Shown one piece after another: positions 33,982 through 42,695 of a stretch of DNA of 64,000 nucleotides. The translations under genes were made by a program, and so were the position numbers. The stretch spans positions 3,658,001-3,722,000 of the forward strand of contig NZ_AP022599.1 in assembly GCF_010725725.1 (NCBI RefSeq), in the 5' to 3' direction. The notes beneath the pieces are model-generated. The model did no database searches and was not told the DNA's origin. It worked only from the letters and a program-made list of their open reading frames with translations. The stretch comes from Mycolicibacterium pulveris. GTDB taxonomy: Bacteria; Actinomycetota; Actinomycetes; Mycobacteriales; Mycobacteriaceae. Position 1 is the stretch's first letter. The number at the start of each line of letters is the position of its first letter.

Positions 33982-35436
33982 GTGACACTCGACGACGATT
34001 CGCGTATCGGTCCTGCGTGGTACACCGGCGTCCTCCTGATCGCCGTGGTGGCGATAAGCTTCACCACCGCAGCACTTTTCGGTGGGTGGTTCCGCAGCTC
34101 GATCCCGGTCACCCTGACCTCGGATCGCGCAGGTTTGATCATGGAACCGGGCGGCAAGGTCAAACTGCACGGGATGCAGGTGGGGCGTGTCGCGCGGGTC
34201 GACGTCGACGGCGATGCGACACTGCAACTGGAGATCGATCCCAAGTTCATCCAGTACATTCCGGCCAACGTGGGTGCCGAGATCACCGCGACAACGGCGT
34301 TCGGGGCCAAATACGTCCGGCTGATCTATCCGGACGATCCCGCCCCGCAGCGGCTCAGAGCGGGGCAGGTGCTGCGCTCGCGCAACGTCACCGCCGAGAT
34401 CAACACGGTGTTCCAGAACCTCGTCGACCTTCTCGACATGGTGGACCCGGCGAAGCTGAACTCGCTGCTGTCGGCGCTCGCCGAGGGCGTGAGGGGTCAG
34501 GGCGACGCCGTCGGCCAGGCCACCAGCGCCGCGAACGAGGTACTGCTCGCCCTCAATCCGCGCAGTGAGAGGGTGCGTGCAGACTTTCGGTCGTTGTCTG
34601 AGTTCAGCGATGCCTTCGGCGCCGCGGCCGTGGACATCCTCAACGCGGTGAGTTCTTTCAGCACCACCGCGGTCACGGTGAGCGATCAAGCGCTTGCGTT
34701 GGATACCTTGCTGATCAACGTGATCGGACTCAGCGACAGCGGAACCAGCCTCCTGGGGTACAGCAAGGACGACCTCGTGCGCACCGTCACCGCGCTCGCA
34801 CCGACCAGCGCGCTGCTGTTCAAGTACAACCCGTCGTTGACGTGCCTGCTGGTCGGTGCGAAGTGGTTCATCGACAACGGCGGCGCGCAAGCCGTAGGTG
34901 GCAACGGCTATTCGATCATCCTCGATGCCGGGCTGACCTGGGGCCAGGACAACTACCGGTATCCCCGCCATCTGCCGGTCGTCGGCGCGAAGGGCGGTCC
35001 CGGCGGCAAACCGGGCTGCGGATCGCTGCCCGATCCCAGCAAGAAATTCCCGGTGCGCCAACTTGTCACCAACACCGGCTGGGGCGTCGGCGACGACATC
35101 CGGGTCAATCCCGGCATCGGGTTCCCCGGCTGGGCCAACTACTTCCCAGTCACCCGTGCCGCGCCGGAACCGCCGAGCATCCGGAACCTCGACGGGCCCG
35201 CCCCGGCGCCGCTCCCGTACCCGGGTGGCCCGCCGTACGGTGCACCGCAATACGCACCCGACGGCACGCCGCTCTATCCGGGTCTGCCGCCTGCACCGCC
35301 CCCGGGGGCGCCGCGCGAACCGGGGGTCAGACCCGGGTCTGAACCGTTCGTCGCGCCGGTTCCGGCGCACACCCGGCCGACGCCACCGCCGCCGATACCC
35401 GGTCCATCGGTGGCCTCGCTGAGTCCGCCGTCCTGA
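33982..35436 (+). CDS. mceA: Mce family protein MceA
   Basis: This is a 484-residue substrate-binding subunit of the periplasmic Mce assembly. One N-terminal membrane helix is followed by the MCE/MlaD beta-barrel domain (PVTLTSDRAGLIMEPGGKVKLHGMQVGRV), the long helical domain (about 130-280), and a Pro/Gly-rich tail with the AFGAKYVRL signature before it. GTG at 33982 follows the permease stop by four bases. The tail (PPGAP, PPPPIPG repeats) is typical of MceA of fast growers. Confidence 0.93.
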   Translation: MTLDDDSRIGPAWYTGVLLIAVVAISFTTAALFGGWFRSSIPVTLTSDRAGLIMEPGGKVKLHGMQVGRVARVDVDGDATLQLEIDPKFIQYIPANVGAEITATTAFGAKYVRLIYPDDPAPQRLRAGQVLRSRNVTAEINTVFQNLVDLLDMVDPAKLNSLLSALAEGVRGQGDAVGQATSAANEVLLALNPRSERVRADFRSLSEFSDAFGAAAVDILNAVSSFSTTAVTVSDQALALDTLLINVIGLSDSGTSLLGYSKDDLVRTVTALAPTSALLFKYNPSLTCLLVGAKWFIDNGGAQAVGGNGYSIILDAGLTWGQDNYRYPRHLPVVGAKGGPGGKPGCGSLPDPSKKFPVRQLVTNTGWGVGDDIRVNPGIGFPGWANYFPVTRAAPEPPSIRNLDGPAPAPLPYPGGPPYGAPQYAPDGTPLYPGLPPAPPPGAPREPGVRPGSEPFVAPVPAHTRPTPPPPIPGPSVASLSPPS

Positions 35437-35475
35437 TCCGGACAACAACCGCCTGAACCAGCTGTCAAAGGGGAC

Positions 35476-36507
35476 ATGATGAAAGACCGTCTCACCACCG
35501 TCATCTGGCGTCTCGCGATCTTCGTGTCCGTCTGCCTGATGGGCCTTTTCGTGCTGATCGCGGTCTTCGCGCAGTTGCGGTTCGAACCCAAACGCAGCTA
35601 CATCGCGGAGTTCACCAACGTGGGCGGCCTCAAAGGTGGTGATTTCGTGCGGATCGCCGGCGTCGAGGTCGGCAAGGTCGGGCACATCGCCATCCGCCCG
35701 GACGCCACCGTGGCCGTCGAGTTCAACGTCGACGACACCGTGGCGCTCACCGACACCAGTCGGGCAGTCATCCGGTTCGACAATCTCTACGGTGACCGCT
35801 ATCTGGCCCTGGAAAAAGGCGAAGGTGTCGGTGCACCGCTCGCGCCCGGCGCCACTATCCCGTCGTCGCGCACGGAACCTGCGCTGGACCTGGACACCCT
35901 GATCGGGGGTTTCCGGCCACTGTTTCGGGCGCTGGACCCCGACCAGGTCAACGCGCTGTCATCGCAACTGATTCAGGCCTTCCAGGGCCAGGGCCAGGCG
36001 ATAGGCTCGCTGCTCACTCAGACGGCCGCGTTGACCAACACGCTGGCCGATCGCGACGAGTTGATCGGAGAGGTCATCGAAAACCTCGATATCGTGCTGG
36101 GCGCACTGAGCCGGCACAGCACGGAATTCGGTCAGGCGCTCGACTCGATCGCAGCGCTCACCAAATCACTTGCGGCGCGCAAGAACGACATCGGCACCTC
36201 AGTGGCTCACGCCGACGCCGCCGCCGGATCGGTAGCCGATCTGCTGGCGCGTTCACGATCACCGGTGCGAAAAGTCGTCACCGAAGCCGATCGGACCGCC
36301 GGTCTGGTGCTCGAGGAGCGTGACTATTTCGACGATCTGCTCAATACGCTTCCCGACGCGTACCGCATCCTCGGCCGTCAGGGACTCTACGGCGACTGGT
36401 TCGCCTTCTACGTGTGTGAGGCCATCATCAAGGTCAACGGCAAAGGCGGGCAACCGGTCTATATAAAGGCGGCTGGTCAGTCTTCAGGCAGGTGTACCCC
36501 GAAATGA
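35476..36507 (+). CDS. mceB: Mce family protein MceB
   Basis: This 343-residue Mce subunit has an N-terminal membrane anchor (LAIFVSVCLMGLFVLIAVF), the MCE domain (YIAEFTNVGGLKGGDFVRIAGVEVGKV, DNLYGDRYLALEKG), a helical needle region and a short C-terminus with Cys-containing YVCEAI. AAAGGGG precedes the ATG. It overlaps MceC by four bases. Confidence 0.93.
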   Translation: MMKDRLTTVIWRLAIFVSVCLMGLFVLIAVFAQLRFEPKRSYIAEFTNVGGLKGGDFVRIAGVEVGKVGHIAIRPDATVAVEFNVDDTVALTDTSRAVIRFDNLYGDRYLALEKGEGVGAPLAPGATIPSSRTEPALDLDTLIGGFRPLFRALDPDQVNALSSQLIQAFQGQGQAIGSLLTQTAALTNTLADRDELIGEVIENLDIVLGALSRHSTEFGQALDSIAALTKSLAARKNDIGTSVAHADAAAGSVADLLARSRSPVRKVVTEADRTAGLVLEERDYFDDLLNTLPDAYRILGRQGLYGDWFAFYVCEAIIKVNGKGGQPVYIKAAGQSSGRCTPK

Positions 36508-37802
36508 GGCCACTGACTGAACGTAACCCCCTGCTTGTCGGCATCACCGGATCCGTGCTCACCGCCGCGGCCGTATTAGGTACCCTCAACTACGACCGGT
36601 TGCCATTGATCGTCGGAACCCGTGAGTACTCCGCGTATTTCGCCGATGCGGCGGGTCTGCGTCCGGATTCGCCCGTGGAGGTGGCTGGACTCCGGGTGGG
36701 CCAAGTGGCCAGCATCGCGCTGGACGGCGACCGGGTCTTCGTCCGGTTCGATGTCGACAAGGACGTACAGGTGGGTGAGCGGACGGAGGCCGCCATCAAA
36801 ACCAAGACTGTCCTCGGTGCCAAGTTCATTGAAGTCACCCCGCGAGGTGGCGGTCGTCAATCCGAACCGATCCCGCTCGAGCGCACGAGTTCTCCCTACC
36901 AGCTGGCTGATGCGCTCGGCGATTTGTCGACGACGATCAGCGGTCTCGACACCGAAGAGCTGTCTGCGTCCCTGGCCACCCTGGCCGAGACGTTCTCAGA
37001 CACCCCACCGGACCTACGGGCTGCGGTGCAGGGGGTTTCACGGTTTGCCGACACGCTCGCCGAACGTGATCAGCAGCTGCGTTCGCTGCTGTCGAACGTC
37101 AGCAAGGTAACCGGTGTGCTGTCCGAACGCACCGAGCAGATCGCCGGCTTGATCGCCGACACGAACGTACTGCTGGCCCAACTGAGAACGCAGAGCAGCG
37201 CACTCGACCGCATCTCGGGCAACATCTCTGCGATCAGTCGAGAACTCCGCGACTTCATCGAAGAGAACCGCGCTTCGTTCAAACCGGCTTTAGACAAGCT
37301 CAACGACGTGCTCACTGTCGTCGACAACCGCAAAGTCAAGCTTCAGGACGCGGTCAAGCGTCTCAACGGCTATGCGATGTCGCTGGGCGAATCCGTCTCC
37401 TCCGGACCGTATTTCAAGGGGTTCATCGTCAACCTGCCGCCCGGTCAATTCATCCAGCCGTTCATCGACGCAGCGTTCTCCGACCTGGGTCTGGATCCGA
37501 ACGTCCTGGCGCCGTCGCAGCTGACCGATCCGCCGGAGGGGCAACGCGCGACCCCGGCGCTGCCGGTGCCGTATCCGCGTACCGGGCAGGGCGGCGAGCC
37601 GCACTTGACGCTGCCCGACGCCATCACCGGCAAGCCGGGTGATCCGCGGTATCCCCACCGTGAGCCGCTGCCCGCCCCGCCGCCAGGTGGCCCGCCGCCG
37701 GGGCCGCCCGCAGCTCCGGGCGGACCGCAACCCCCGCCGACCCACGGCCCGGTCTTTCTGCCCGCGCCCGGCGAGGCACCAGCATCCGAGGGGCAACCAT
37801 GA
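36504..37802 (+). CDS. mceC: Mce family protein MceC
   Basis: This 432-residue Mce subunit has an N-terminal helix, the MCE domain (EYSAYFADAAGLRPDSPVEVAGLRVGQV, TVLGAKFIEVTP), a coiled helical region and a strongly Pro/Gly-rich C-terminal tail (about 350-432). I use the ATG at 36504, which overlaps the MceB stop (ATGA), rather than the GTG 12 nt earlier. The tail is typical of this subunit. Confidence 0.92.
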   Translation: MRPLTERNPLLVGITGSVLTAAAVLGTLNYDRLPLIVGTREYSAYFADAAGLRPDSPVEVAGLRVGQVASIALDGDRVFVRFDVDKDVQVGERTEAAIKTKTVLGAKFIEVTPRGGGRQSEPIPLERTSSPYQLADALGDLSTTISGLDTEELSASLATLAETFSDTPPDLRAAVQGVSRFADTLAERDQQLRSLLSNVSKVTGVLSERTEQIAGLIADTNVLLAQLRTQSSALDRISGNISAISRELRDFIEENRASFKPALDKLNDVLTVVDNRKVKLQDAVKRLNGYAMSLGESVSSGPYFKGFIVNLPPGQFIQPFIDAAFSDLGLDPNVLAPSQLTDPPEGQRATPALPVPYPRTGQGGEPHLTLPDAITGKPGDPRYPHREPLPAPPPGGPPPGPPAAPGGPQPPPTHGPVFLPAPGEAPASEGQP

Positions 37803-39142
37803 CCAGACGTACGTTTACGATCGGCCTGGCGGCGGTGTTGGTGCTGACCGTCATCGCCGGCCTCGTCGTCGCGATTCCGTTGGCAAACGAGGCGCAGAAG
37901 ATCAGGGTCACCGCTTATTTCGCCAATGCCAACGGCATCTACATCGGTGACGACGTCCGCATACTCGGGGTGCGAGTCGGGGAGATCGACACCATCGAGG
38001 CCCAGCCGCAGCAGGTGAAGATCACCTTCAAGATCGACCACGGAATCCGGGTTCCCGCCGACGCGAAGGCGGTGATCCTGTCACCGTCGCTGGTCTCGGC
38101 GCGCGCGATTCAGCTGGTGCCGGCGTACACCGGGGGGCCGGTGCTGGCCGACCAGTCGGTGATCCCGAGGGACCGAACGGCGGTGCCGGTGGAGTGGGAC
38201 GACCTTCGCGAGCAGCTGTCGAAGCTCGCCGCGGCATTACAGCCCACCGAACCCGGTGCCGTCAGCACACTGGGCGCCTTCGTCAACACCGCCGCGGACA
38301 ACCTACGCGGTGAGGGGGCCAACATTCATCACACCGTCCTCAAGCTCTCGCAGGCGTTCTCGGCGCTTGGCGACCATAGTGGCGACATCTTCGGCACCGT
38401 CAACGACCTGTCACTGGTGGTGTCGGCGCTGCAGGACAGCAGGGATCTGATGCGCCGGCTCAACCAGAACCTCGCCGCGACCACGGCGCTGATCAGTAAC
38501 CACCCGAACGAGATCGGTCAGGCCCTGGCTGACATCGACGCGGTGGCCGAGAAAGTGTCCGACTTCGTCGCGGAGAATCGGGAGCCGGTCGGCGTGACCG
38601 CGGATAAGCTCGCGTCGATCAGTGGCGCGCTGCGCCAGAGCCTCGACGATCTCGAGCAAACGCTACACGTAGCGCCGACCGGATTGTCGAACTTCGTCAA
38701 TATCTACCCGCCGGCTATCGGTGGCTTCGCCGGCGCGTTCAGCCTGAACAACTTCGCCAACCCAATTCAATTCCTCTGCGGCGCAATTCAAGCAGCCTCC
38801 CGGCTCAATGCGGAACAGTCGGCGAAGCTGTGCGTGCAGTACCTGGCCCCGATCGTGAAGAACCGGCAGATCAACTTTCCACCGCTTGGTGTCAACCCAG
38901 TCGTCGGCGCGTACGCCCGCCCCAACGAGATCACCTACAGCGAGGATTGGCTGCGCCCCGATTACATCCCGCCGTCGCCAGAGCACGCATCGCCGCACGA
39001 GGCGTCGGTCGAAACCCCGGGCGCCAATGCACCCCCGCACGCGCCGCTGGCCGTCGACCCGCCACTGCTTTCCGCCGAGAACCCCCTACCAGGACCGTCG
39101 GACCTTCGCGACATGATGCTCCCGACGGGGGTGGCACCGTGA
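37799..39142 (+). CDS. mceD: Mce family protein MceD
   Basis: This 447-residue Mce subunit has an N-terminal membrane segment (FTIGLAAVLVLTVIAGLVVAI), the MCE domain (VTAYFANANGIYIGDDVRILGVRVGEI, SARAIQLVPAYTGGP), a helical needle and a Pro-rich end. The ATG overlaps the MceC stop (ATGA), and its stop overlaps the MceE start (GTGA). Confidence 0.93.
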   Translation: MTRRTFTIGLAAVLVLTVIAGLVVAIPLANEAQKIRVTAYFANANGIYIGDDVRILGVRVGEIDTIEAQPQQVKITFKIDHGIRVPADAKAVILSPSLVSARAIQLVPAYTGGPVLADQSVIPRDRTAVPVEWDDLREQLSKLAAALQPTEPGAVSTLGAFVNTAADNLRGEGANIHHTVLKLSQAFSALGDHSGDIFGTVNDLSLVVSALQDSRDLMRRLNQNLAATTALISNHPNEIGQALADIDAVAEKVSDFVAENREPVGVTADKLASISGALRQSLDDLEQTLHVAPTGLSNFVNIYPPAIGGFAGAFSLNNFANPIQFLCGAIQAASRLNAEQSAKLCVQYLAPIVKNRQINFPPLGVNPVVGAYARPNEITYSEDWLRPDYIPPSPEHASPHEASVETPGANAPPHAPLAVDPPLLSAENPLPGPSDLRDMMLPTGVAP

Positions 39143-40272
39143 ACCCGCGTCAACTGCGGGCGGTCACCGCCGCCGTGGTCGCCGTCGTCCTCGCTGCCGC
39201 GGGATGCGGCTGGAGGGGCGCCAACTCGATGCCGCTGCCCGGCACCGAAGGCGGCGGGCCCGGCTCCTACACCATTCAGGCGCAGCTGCCCGATGTCGGC
39301 AACATCCAGCGGAACTCGAGGGTCCGCGTCGGCGACATCAACGTCGGAACCGTGACCGACATCGAACGCCAAGGCTGGAACGCGTTGCTGACGATGACGA
39401 TCAACGGCGACGTCGTGCTGCCCGCCAACACGACCGCGAGCATCGGCCAGACCAGCCTGCTGGGCACATTGCACGTCGAACTGGTACCACCGCAAATCGT
39501 CGCGCCGCAAGGCAGACTCCACGACGGATCGCTGATCCCGTTGGCCTCGGGTTCTGCTTATCCCTCTACCGAACAAACCCTCGCCAGCCTCTCGCTGTTG
39601 CTCAACGGGGGCGGTATCGGTCAGATCCAGGACATCACAACAGCATTGAGCACCGCCTTTGCGGGGCGCGAGAAGGATCTACGGAGCCTGATCGAGCAAC
39701 TCGGCGTCTTCATTTCCCGGGTCAACGAACAGAAGCAGGACATCATCGGCGCCACCGAGAGCGTCAACCGGTTGGCCGGGCAGATCGCCGCGCAGAAGCC
39801 GGTGGTGGACAGGGCGTTCGAGACGATTCCGCAGGCGTTGGCGGTGCTATCGGAGCACCGCGAAAACCTCGCCACCGCGCTGGACAAGGTCGGTGAGCTC
39901 AGCGCGCTGACCACCGACGCGGTGACCCAGACCAAGGAAAACCTGATCGCCGAGCTCAATGAACTCGGACCCGTTCTCGAATCGCTGGCCAACGCCGGGC
40001 CGGCCATGGTGCGCTCGCTGAGCTTCTTGACGACGTTTCCGTTCGTCAAGGAGAACGTCGGCAATTTCTTCCGGGGCGACTACGCCAACCTCACCGGGAT
40101 CTTCGACCTCACGCTGAGCCGCATCGACGCAGGCTTTTTCACCGGCACTCGCTTCGAGGGCACCCTCACCGAGTGGGAGCTGCAGTGGGGCCGGACCATC
40201 GGCCAGTACCCTAGCCCCTATACCAACGGCAACCCGTTGACGGCGCCCTACCACTTCGACCAGGGCCGCTGA
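39139..40272 (+). CDS. mceE: Mce family lipoprotein MceE
   Basis: This is the 377-residue lipid-anchored member of the hexamer. The signal peptide ends with a lipobox LAAAGC, making Cys23 the lipidated residue. The MCE domain follows (YTIQAQLPDVGNIQRNSRVRVGDINVGTV, TSLLGTLHVELVPP), and then the helical region. GTG at 39139 overlaps the MceD stop. Gene order and the lipobox identify it as the LprK-type subunit. Confidence 0.93.
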   Translation: MNPRQLRAVTAAVVAVVLAAAGCGWRGANSMPLPGTEGGGPGSYTIQAQLPDVGNIQRNSRVRVGDINVGTVTDIERQGWNALLTMTINGDVVLPANTTASIGQTSLLGTLHVELVPPQIVAPQGRLHDGSLIPLASGSAYPSTEQTLASLSLLLNGGGIGQIQDITTALSTAFAGREKDLRSLIEQLGVFISRVNEQKQDIIGATESVNRLAGQIAAQKPVVDRAFETIPQALAVLSEHRENLATALDKVGELSALTTDAVTQTKENLIAELNELGPVLESLANAGPAMVRSLSFLTTFPFVKENVGNFFRGDYANLTGIFDLTLSRIDAGFFTGTRFEGTLTEWELQWGRTIGQYPSPYTNGNPLTAPYHFDQGR

Positions 40273-40273
40273 C

Positions 40274-41755
40274 ATGAGGCTGACGCGACGGATCAGATTG
40301 CAGCTGCTGTTGTTCGGTGTGGTCTCAGTGCTCGCCGGCGCGGTCATGAGCATCGGCTATATCGGTCTGCCCAGCCTGCTTTTCGGCATCGGACGCTATG
40401 AGGTGGTCGTGCAGCTACCGGCGACCGGCGGCCTCTACAAGAGCGGCAACGTGACCTACCGCGGGCAGGAGATCGGGCGGGTCGTCGATGTGCGAATGAC
40501 CGACGGCGGAATCGAGGCCTTACTGTCGCTCGACTCGAAGGTCGCGGTGCCCTCGGATCTGACCGCGGAGGTGCACAGTAGGTCCGCGATCGGCGAGCAG
40601 TACGTCGACCTCATTCCGCGGCCCGGCGCTACCGACACAGCCACGTTGAGCAACGGTGATGTCATCCCCGTCGACCGGACGTCGGTGCCGCCCAGCATCA
40701 ACGAACTGCTCGACGCCACGAACCGTGGCCTGCGGGCGATCCCAGGCGACAATCTGAAGGTCGCCATCGACGAAGGAGCGGCAGCCGTAGGTGGTCTCGG
40801 GCCTGAGCTGTCCCGGTTGGTCAAGGGCTCGACGAGGCTGTCCATCGACGCCGACAAGAATCTCGGCGAGCTCACCAACCTAATCGACTACGCCAAGCCC
40901 GTACTCGACACCCAAAGCGAGACATCGGATTCCATCGCTAGCTGGGCGGCCAACATCGCCGACATCACCCGTCAGGTCGAACAGCAGGACAGCGCCGTGC
41001 GAGGCATCTTCATGGACATGCCCTCGACGGCGGGTGAAGTCAAACAGCTCCTCGACCGGCTGCATCCGTCGTTGCCCATCATGCTCGCGAACCTGACTGG
41101 CGTCGCCGACCTCGCCGTCACCTATAACGCCAGCCTCGAACAGTTGCTTGTGCTATACCCCCATGCTGTCGCGATTTTGGGTAGCTCGCTGGTCCCCGAC
41201 ATGGGGTTGACCACTGCGTACAAGGGCCCATTCGTCACCTTCGACCTGAACCTCAACGTGCCGCCTCCATGCCTGACCGGCTACCTCCCGCCGAGCCAAC
41301 AGCGTTCACCGGTCTTCGAGGACTATCCCGACCGGCCCGAAGGCGACCTGTATTGTCGTGTGCCGCAGGACTCTCCGTTCAACGTCCGCGGCGTCCGCAA
41401 TACGCCGTGCGTCACCAAGCCGGGTAAGCGGGCCCCCACCGCCGCGATGTGCAAGAGCGACGAAGAATACGTGCCGCTCAACGACGGCTACAACTGGAAA
41501 GGCGACCCGAACGCGACACTGTCGGGGCTGGACGTTCCGCAATTGCGTCCGGGCCAGACCGCGCCGACCGGAGAGGCTGGCGCGGGACCGGCCGCAGAAC
41601 TTGGAGAACACCCGCCGTCAATGGCTTTTGCCGAATTCGACCCCCTCACCGGCGCGTACGTGGGGCCGGACGGTCGCGTGTACACGCAATCCAACCTGGT
41701 CGCCCCGGCGACGGACCGGACCTGGCAGTCGATGCTGGTGCCGCCCGGGCCGTGA
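40274..41755 (+). CDS. mceF: Mce family protein MceF
   Basis: This 493-residue last Mce subunit has an N-terminal membrane helix (LQLLLFGVVSVLAGAVMSIGYI), the MCE domain (YEVVVQLPATGGLYKSGNVTYRGQEIGRV, AIGEQYVDLIPRPG), a helical needle and a cysteine-containing C-terminal domain with GYLPPSQQRSP. It starts one base after the MceE stop. The six Mce genes are complete and undamaged. Confidence 0.93.
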   Translation: MRLTRRIRLQLLLFGVVSVLAGAVMSIGYIGLPSLLFGIGRYEVVVQLPATGGLYKSGNVTYRGQEIGRVVDVRMTDGGIEALLSLDSKVAVPSDLTAEVHSRSAIGEQYVDLIPRPGATDTATLSNGDVIPVDRTSVPPSINELLDATNRGLRAIPGDNLKVAIDEGAAAVGGLGPELSRLVKGSTRLSIDADKNLGELTNLIDYAKPVLDTQSETSDSIASWAANIADITRQVEQQDSAVRGIFMDMPSTAGEVKQLLDRLHPSLPIMLANLTGVADLAVTYNASLEQLLVLYPHAVAILGSSLVPDMGLTTAYKGPFVTFDLNLNVPPPCLTGYLPPSQQRSPVFEDYPDRPEGDLYCRVPQDSPFNVRGVRNTPCVTKPGKRAPTAAMCKSDEEYVPLNDGYNWKGDPNATLSGLDVPQLRPGQTAPTGEAGAGPAAELGEHPPSMAFAEFDPLTGAYVGPDGRVYTQSNLVAPATDRTWQSMLVPPGP

Positions 41756-41787
41756 CGGGGCTGAACGAAGTGATGAGGAGCATTGCC

Positions 41788-42141
41788 ATGCATCGAGCCG
41801 ACGAATTGTCCCTTGCCTGGGCTCTGGCGGACTCGGCGGCCGCGTTCGTGACCGCCGACAGGTTCGCCCTGGTATGCGTGAAGATCGGTGCCGGAGAACT
41901 CCAGAGCGCAATCGCCACCCTGCTCGATCATCATGCCCGCTTCGGCGCGGAACTGCCGGATCACCTGGCGCAGGCCGTGCAGGCATGGTTGCGTGGTTAC
42001 CGCGGTACCGACGAGGAGCCGAAACTGGGTCGCCTCGCCGCACGCATCCGCGTAGCCGCGGGATCCGATCGGCCGGCTCCGCGAATGGTCGCACGGTGCA
42101 GTCCGGTAGTCCGCCGGGCGGGCGCGCACCGGGCCCGCTAG
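41788..42141 (+). CDS. Small protein of unknown function downstream of mceF
   Basis: This is a 117-residue protein with an acidic helical N-terminal half (ADELSLAWALADSAAAFVTADRFALVCVKIGAGEL) and a basic C-terminus rich in Arg. GAGGAG seven bases before the ATG at 41788 supports translation. I recognise no family. Its stop overlaps the convergent Nudix gene stop by four bases. It could be the last gene of the mce operon; no signal peptide is visible. Confidence 0.6.
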   Translation: MHRADELSLAWALADSAAAFVTADRFALVCVKIGAGELQSAIATLLDHHARFGAELPDHLAQAVQAWLRGYRGTDEEPKLGRLAARIRVAAGSDRPAPRMVARCSPVVRRAGAHRAR

Positions 42142-42674
42142 CGTCCGGCGAGCAACAACAACGTCCACGCCGCAACCGACTGGGCGTCGGTGATCTCTCC
42201 GGCACGGATCATCCGCTCCACCTCGGCGCGCGAGAACCACTCGCTGTGCATGTCCTGCTCTTCGTGCTCGCGTTCGTGTTCGCCTTCGGTGATCCCCGTC
42301 GCCAGAAACACCCAGCCGCGTTGGCTGCTCATGCCCGGGGCCACGTCGAGCCGGCCGAGCACCTCCATGTGGGACGCTCGCAGCCCCGTTTCCTGGCGGA
42401 GTTCGAGCGCGGCGAGTTCGGCGGGATCGAGGTCGTCACCGCCGGGCGCCGTACCTTGGGGAAATTCCCAGCGCCGCAGGCCCAGTGGATACCGGAACTG
42501 CTCAACGAGGTGGAAACGGTCGCCGTCGCATGCCATGACCAGCGCATACGACGGTTTGTCGATGACGGCGTAGATGCCGGGGCTGCCGTCCGGGTGGCGG
42601 ATCGCGTCCTCGCGCATCGTCAACCAGTTGTTGCGGTACACCTCACGCGTCGCGATCGTCTGGATGGAAGTCAC
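42138..42674 (-). CDS. Nudix hydrolase (ADP-ribose pyrophosphatase-like)
   Basis: This is a 178-residue Nudix protein. The fold is clear from VYRNNWLTMREDAI, YALVMACDGDRFHLVEQFRYPLGLRRWEFPQGT and a Nudix box in GGDDLDPAELAALELRQETGL. The box deviates from the consensus REUxEE (LELRQE), so metal binding may be altered. EHEEQDMHSEWFS fits the ADP-ribose/sugar-nucleotide group. GTG at 42674 is 21 bp from the divergent ligase start, so the two share a very short promoter region. Confidence 0.88.
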   Translation of the reverse strand: MTSIQTIATREVYRNNWLTMREDAIRHPDGSPGIYAVIDKPSYALVMACDGDRFHLVEQFRYPLGLRRWEFPQGTAPGGDDLDPAELAALELRQETGLRASHMEVLGRLDVAPGMSSQRGWVFLATGITEGEHEREHEEQDMHSEWFSRAEVERMIRAGEITDAQSVAAWTLLLLAGR

Positions 42675-42695
42675 GCGCCCAGTATCCTCACGCAC

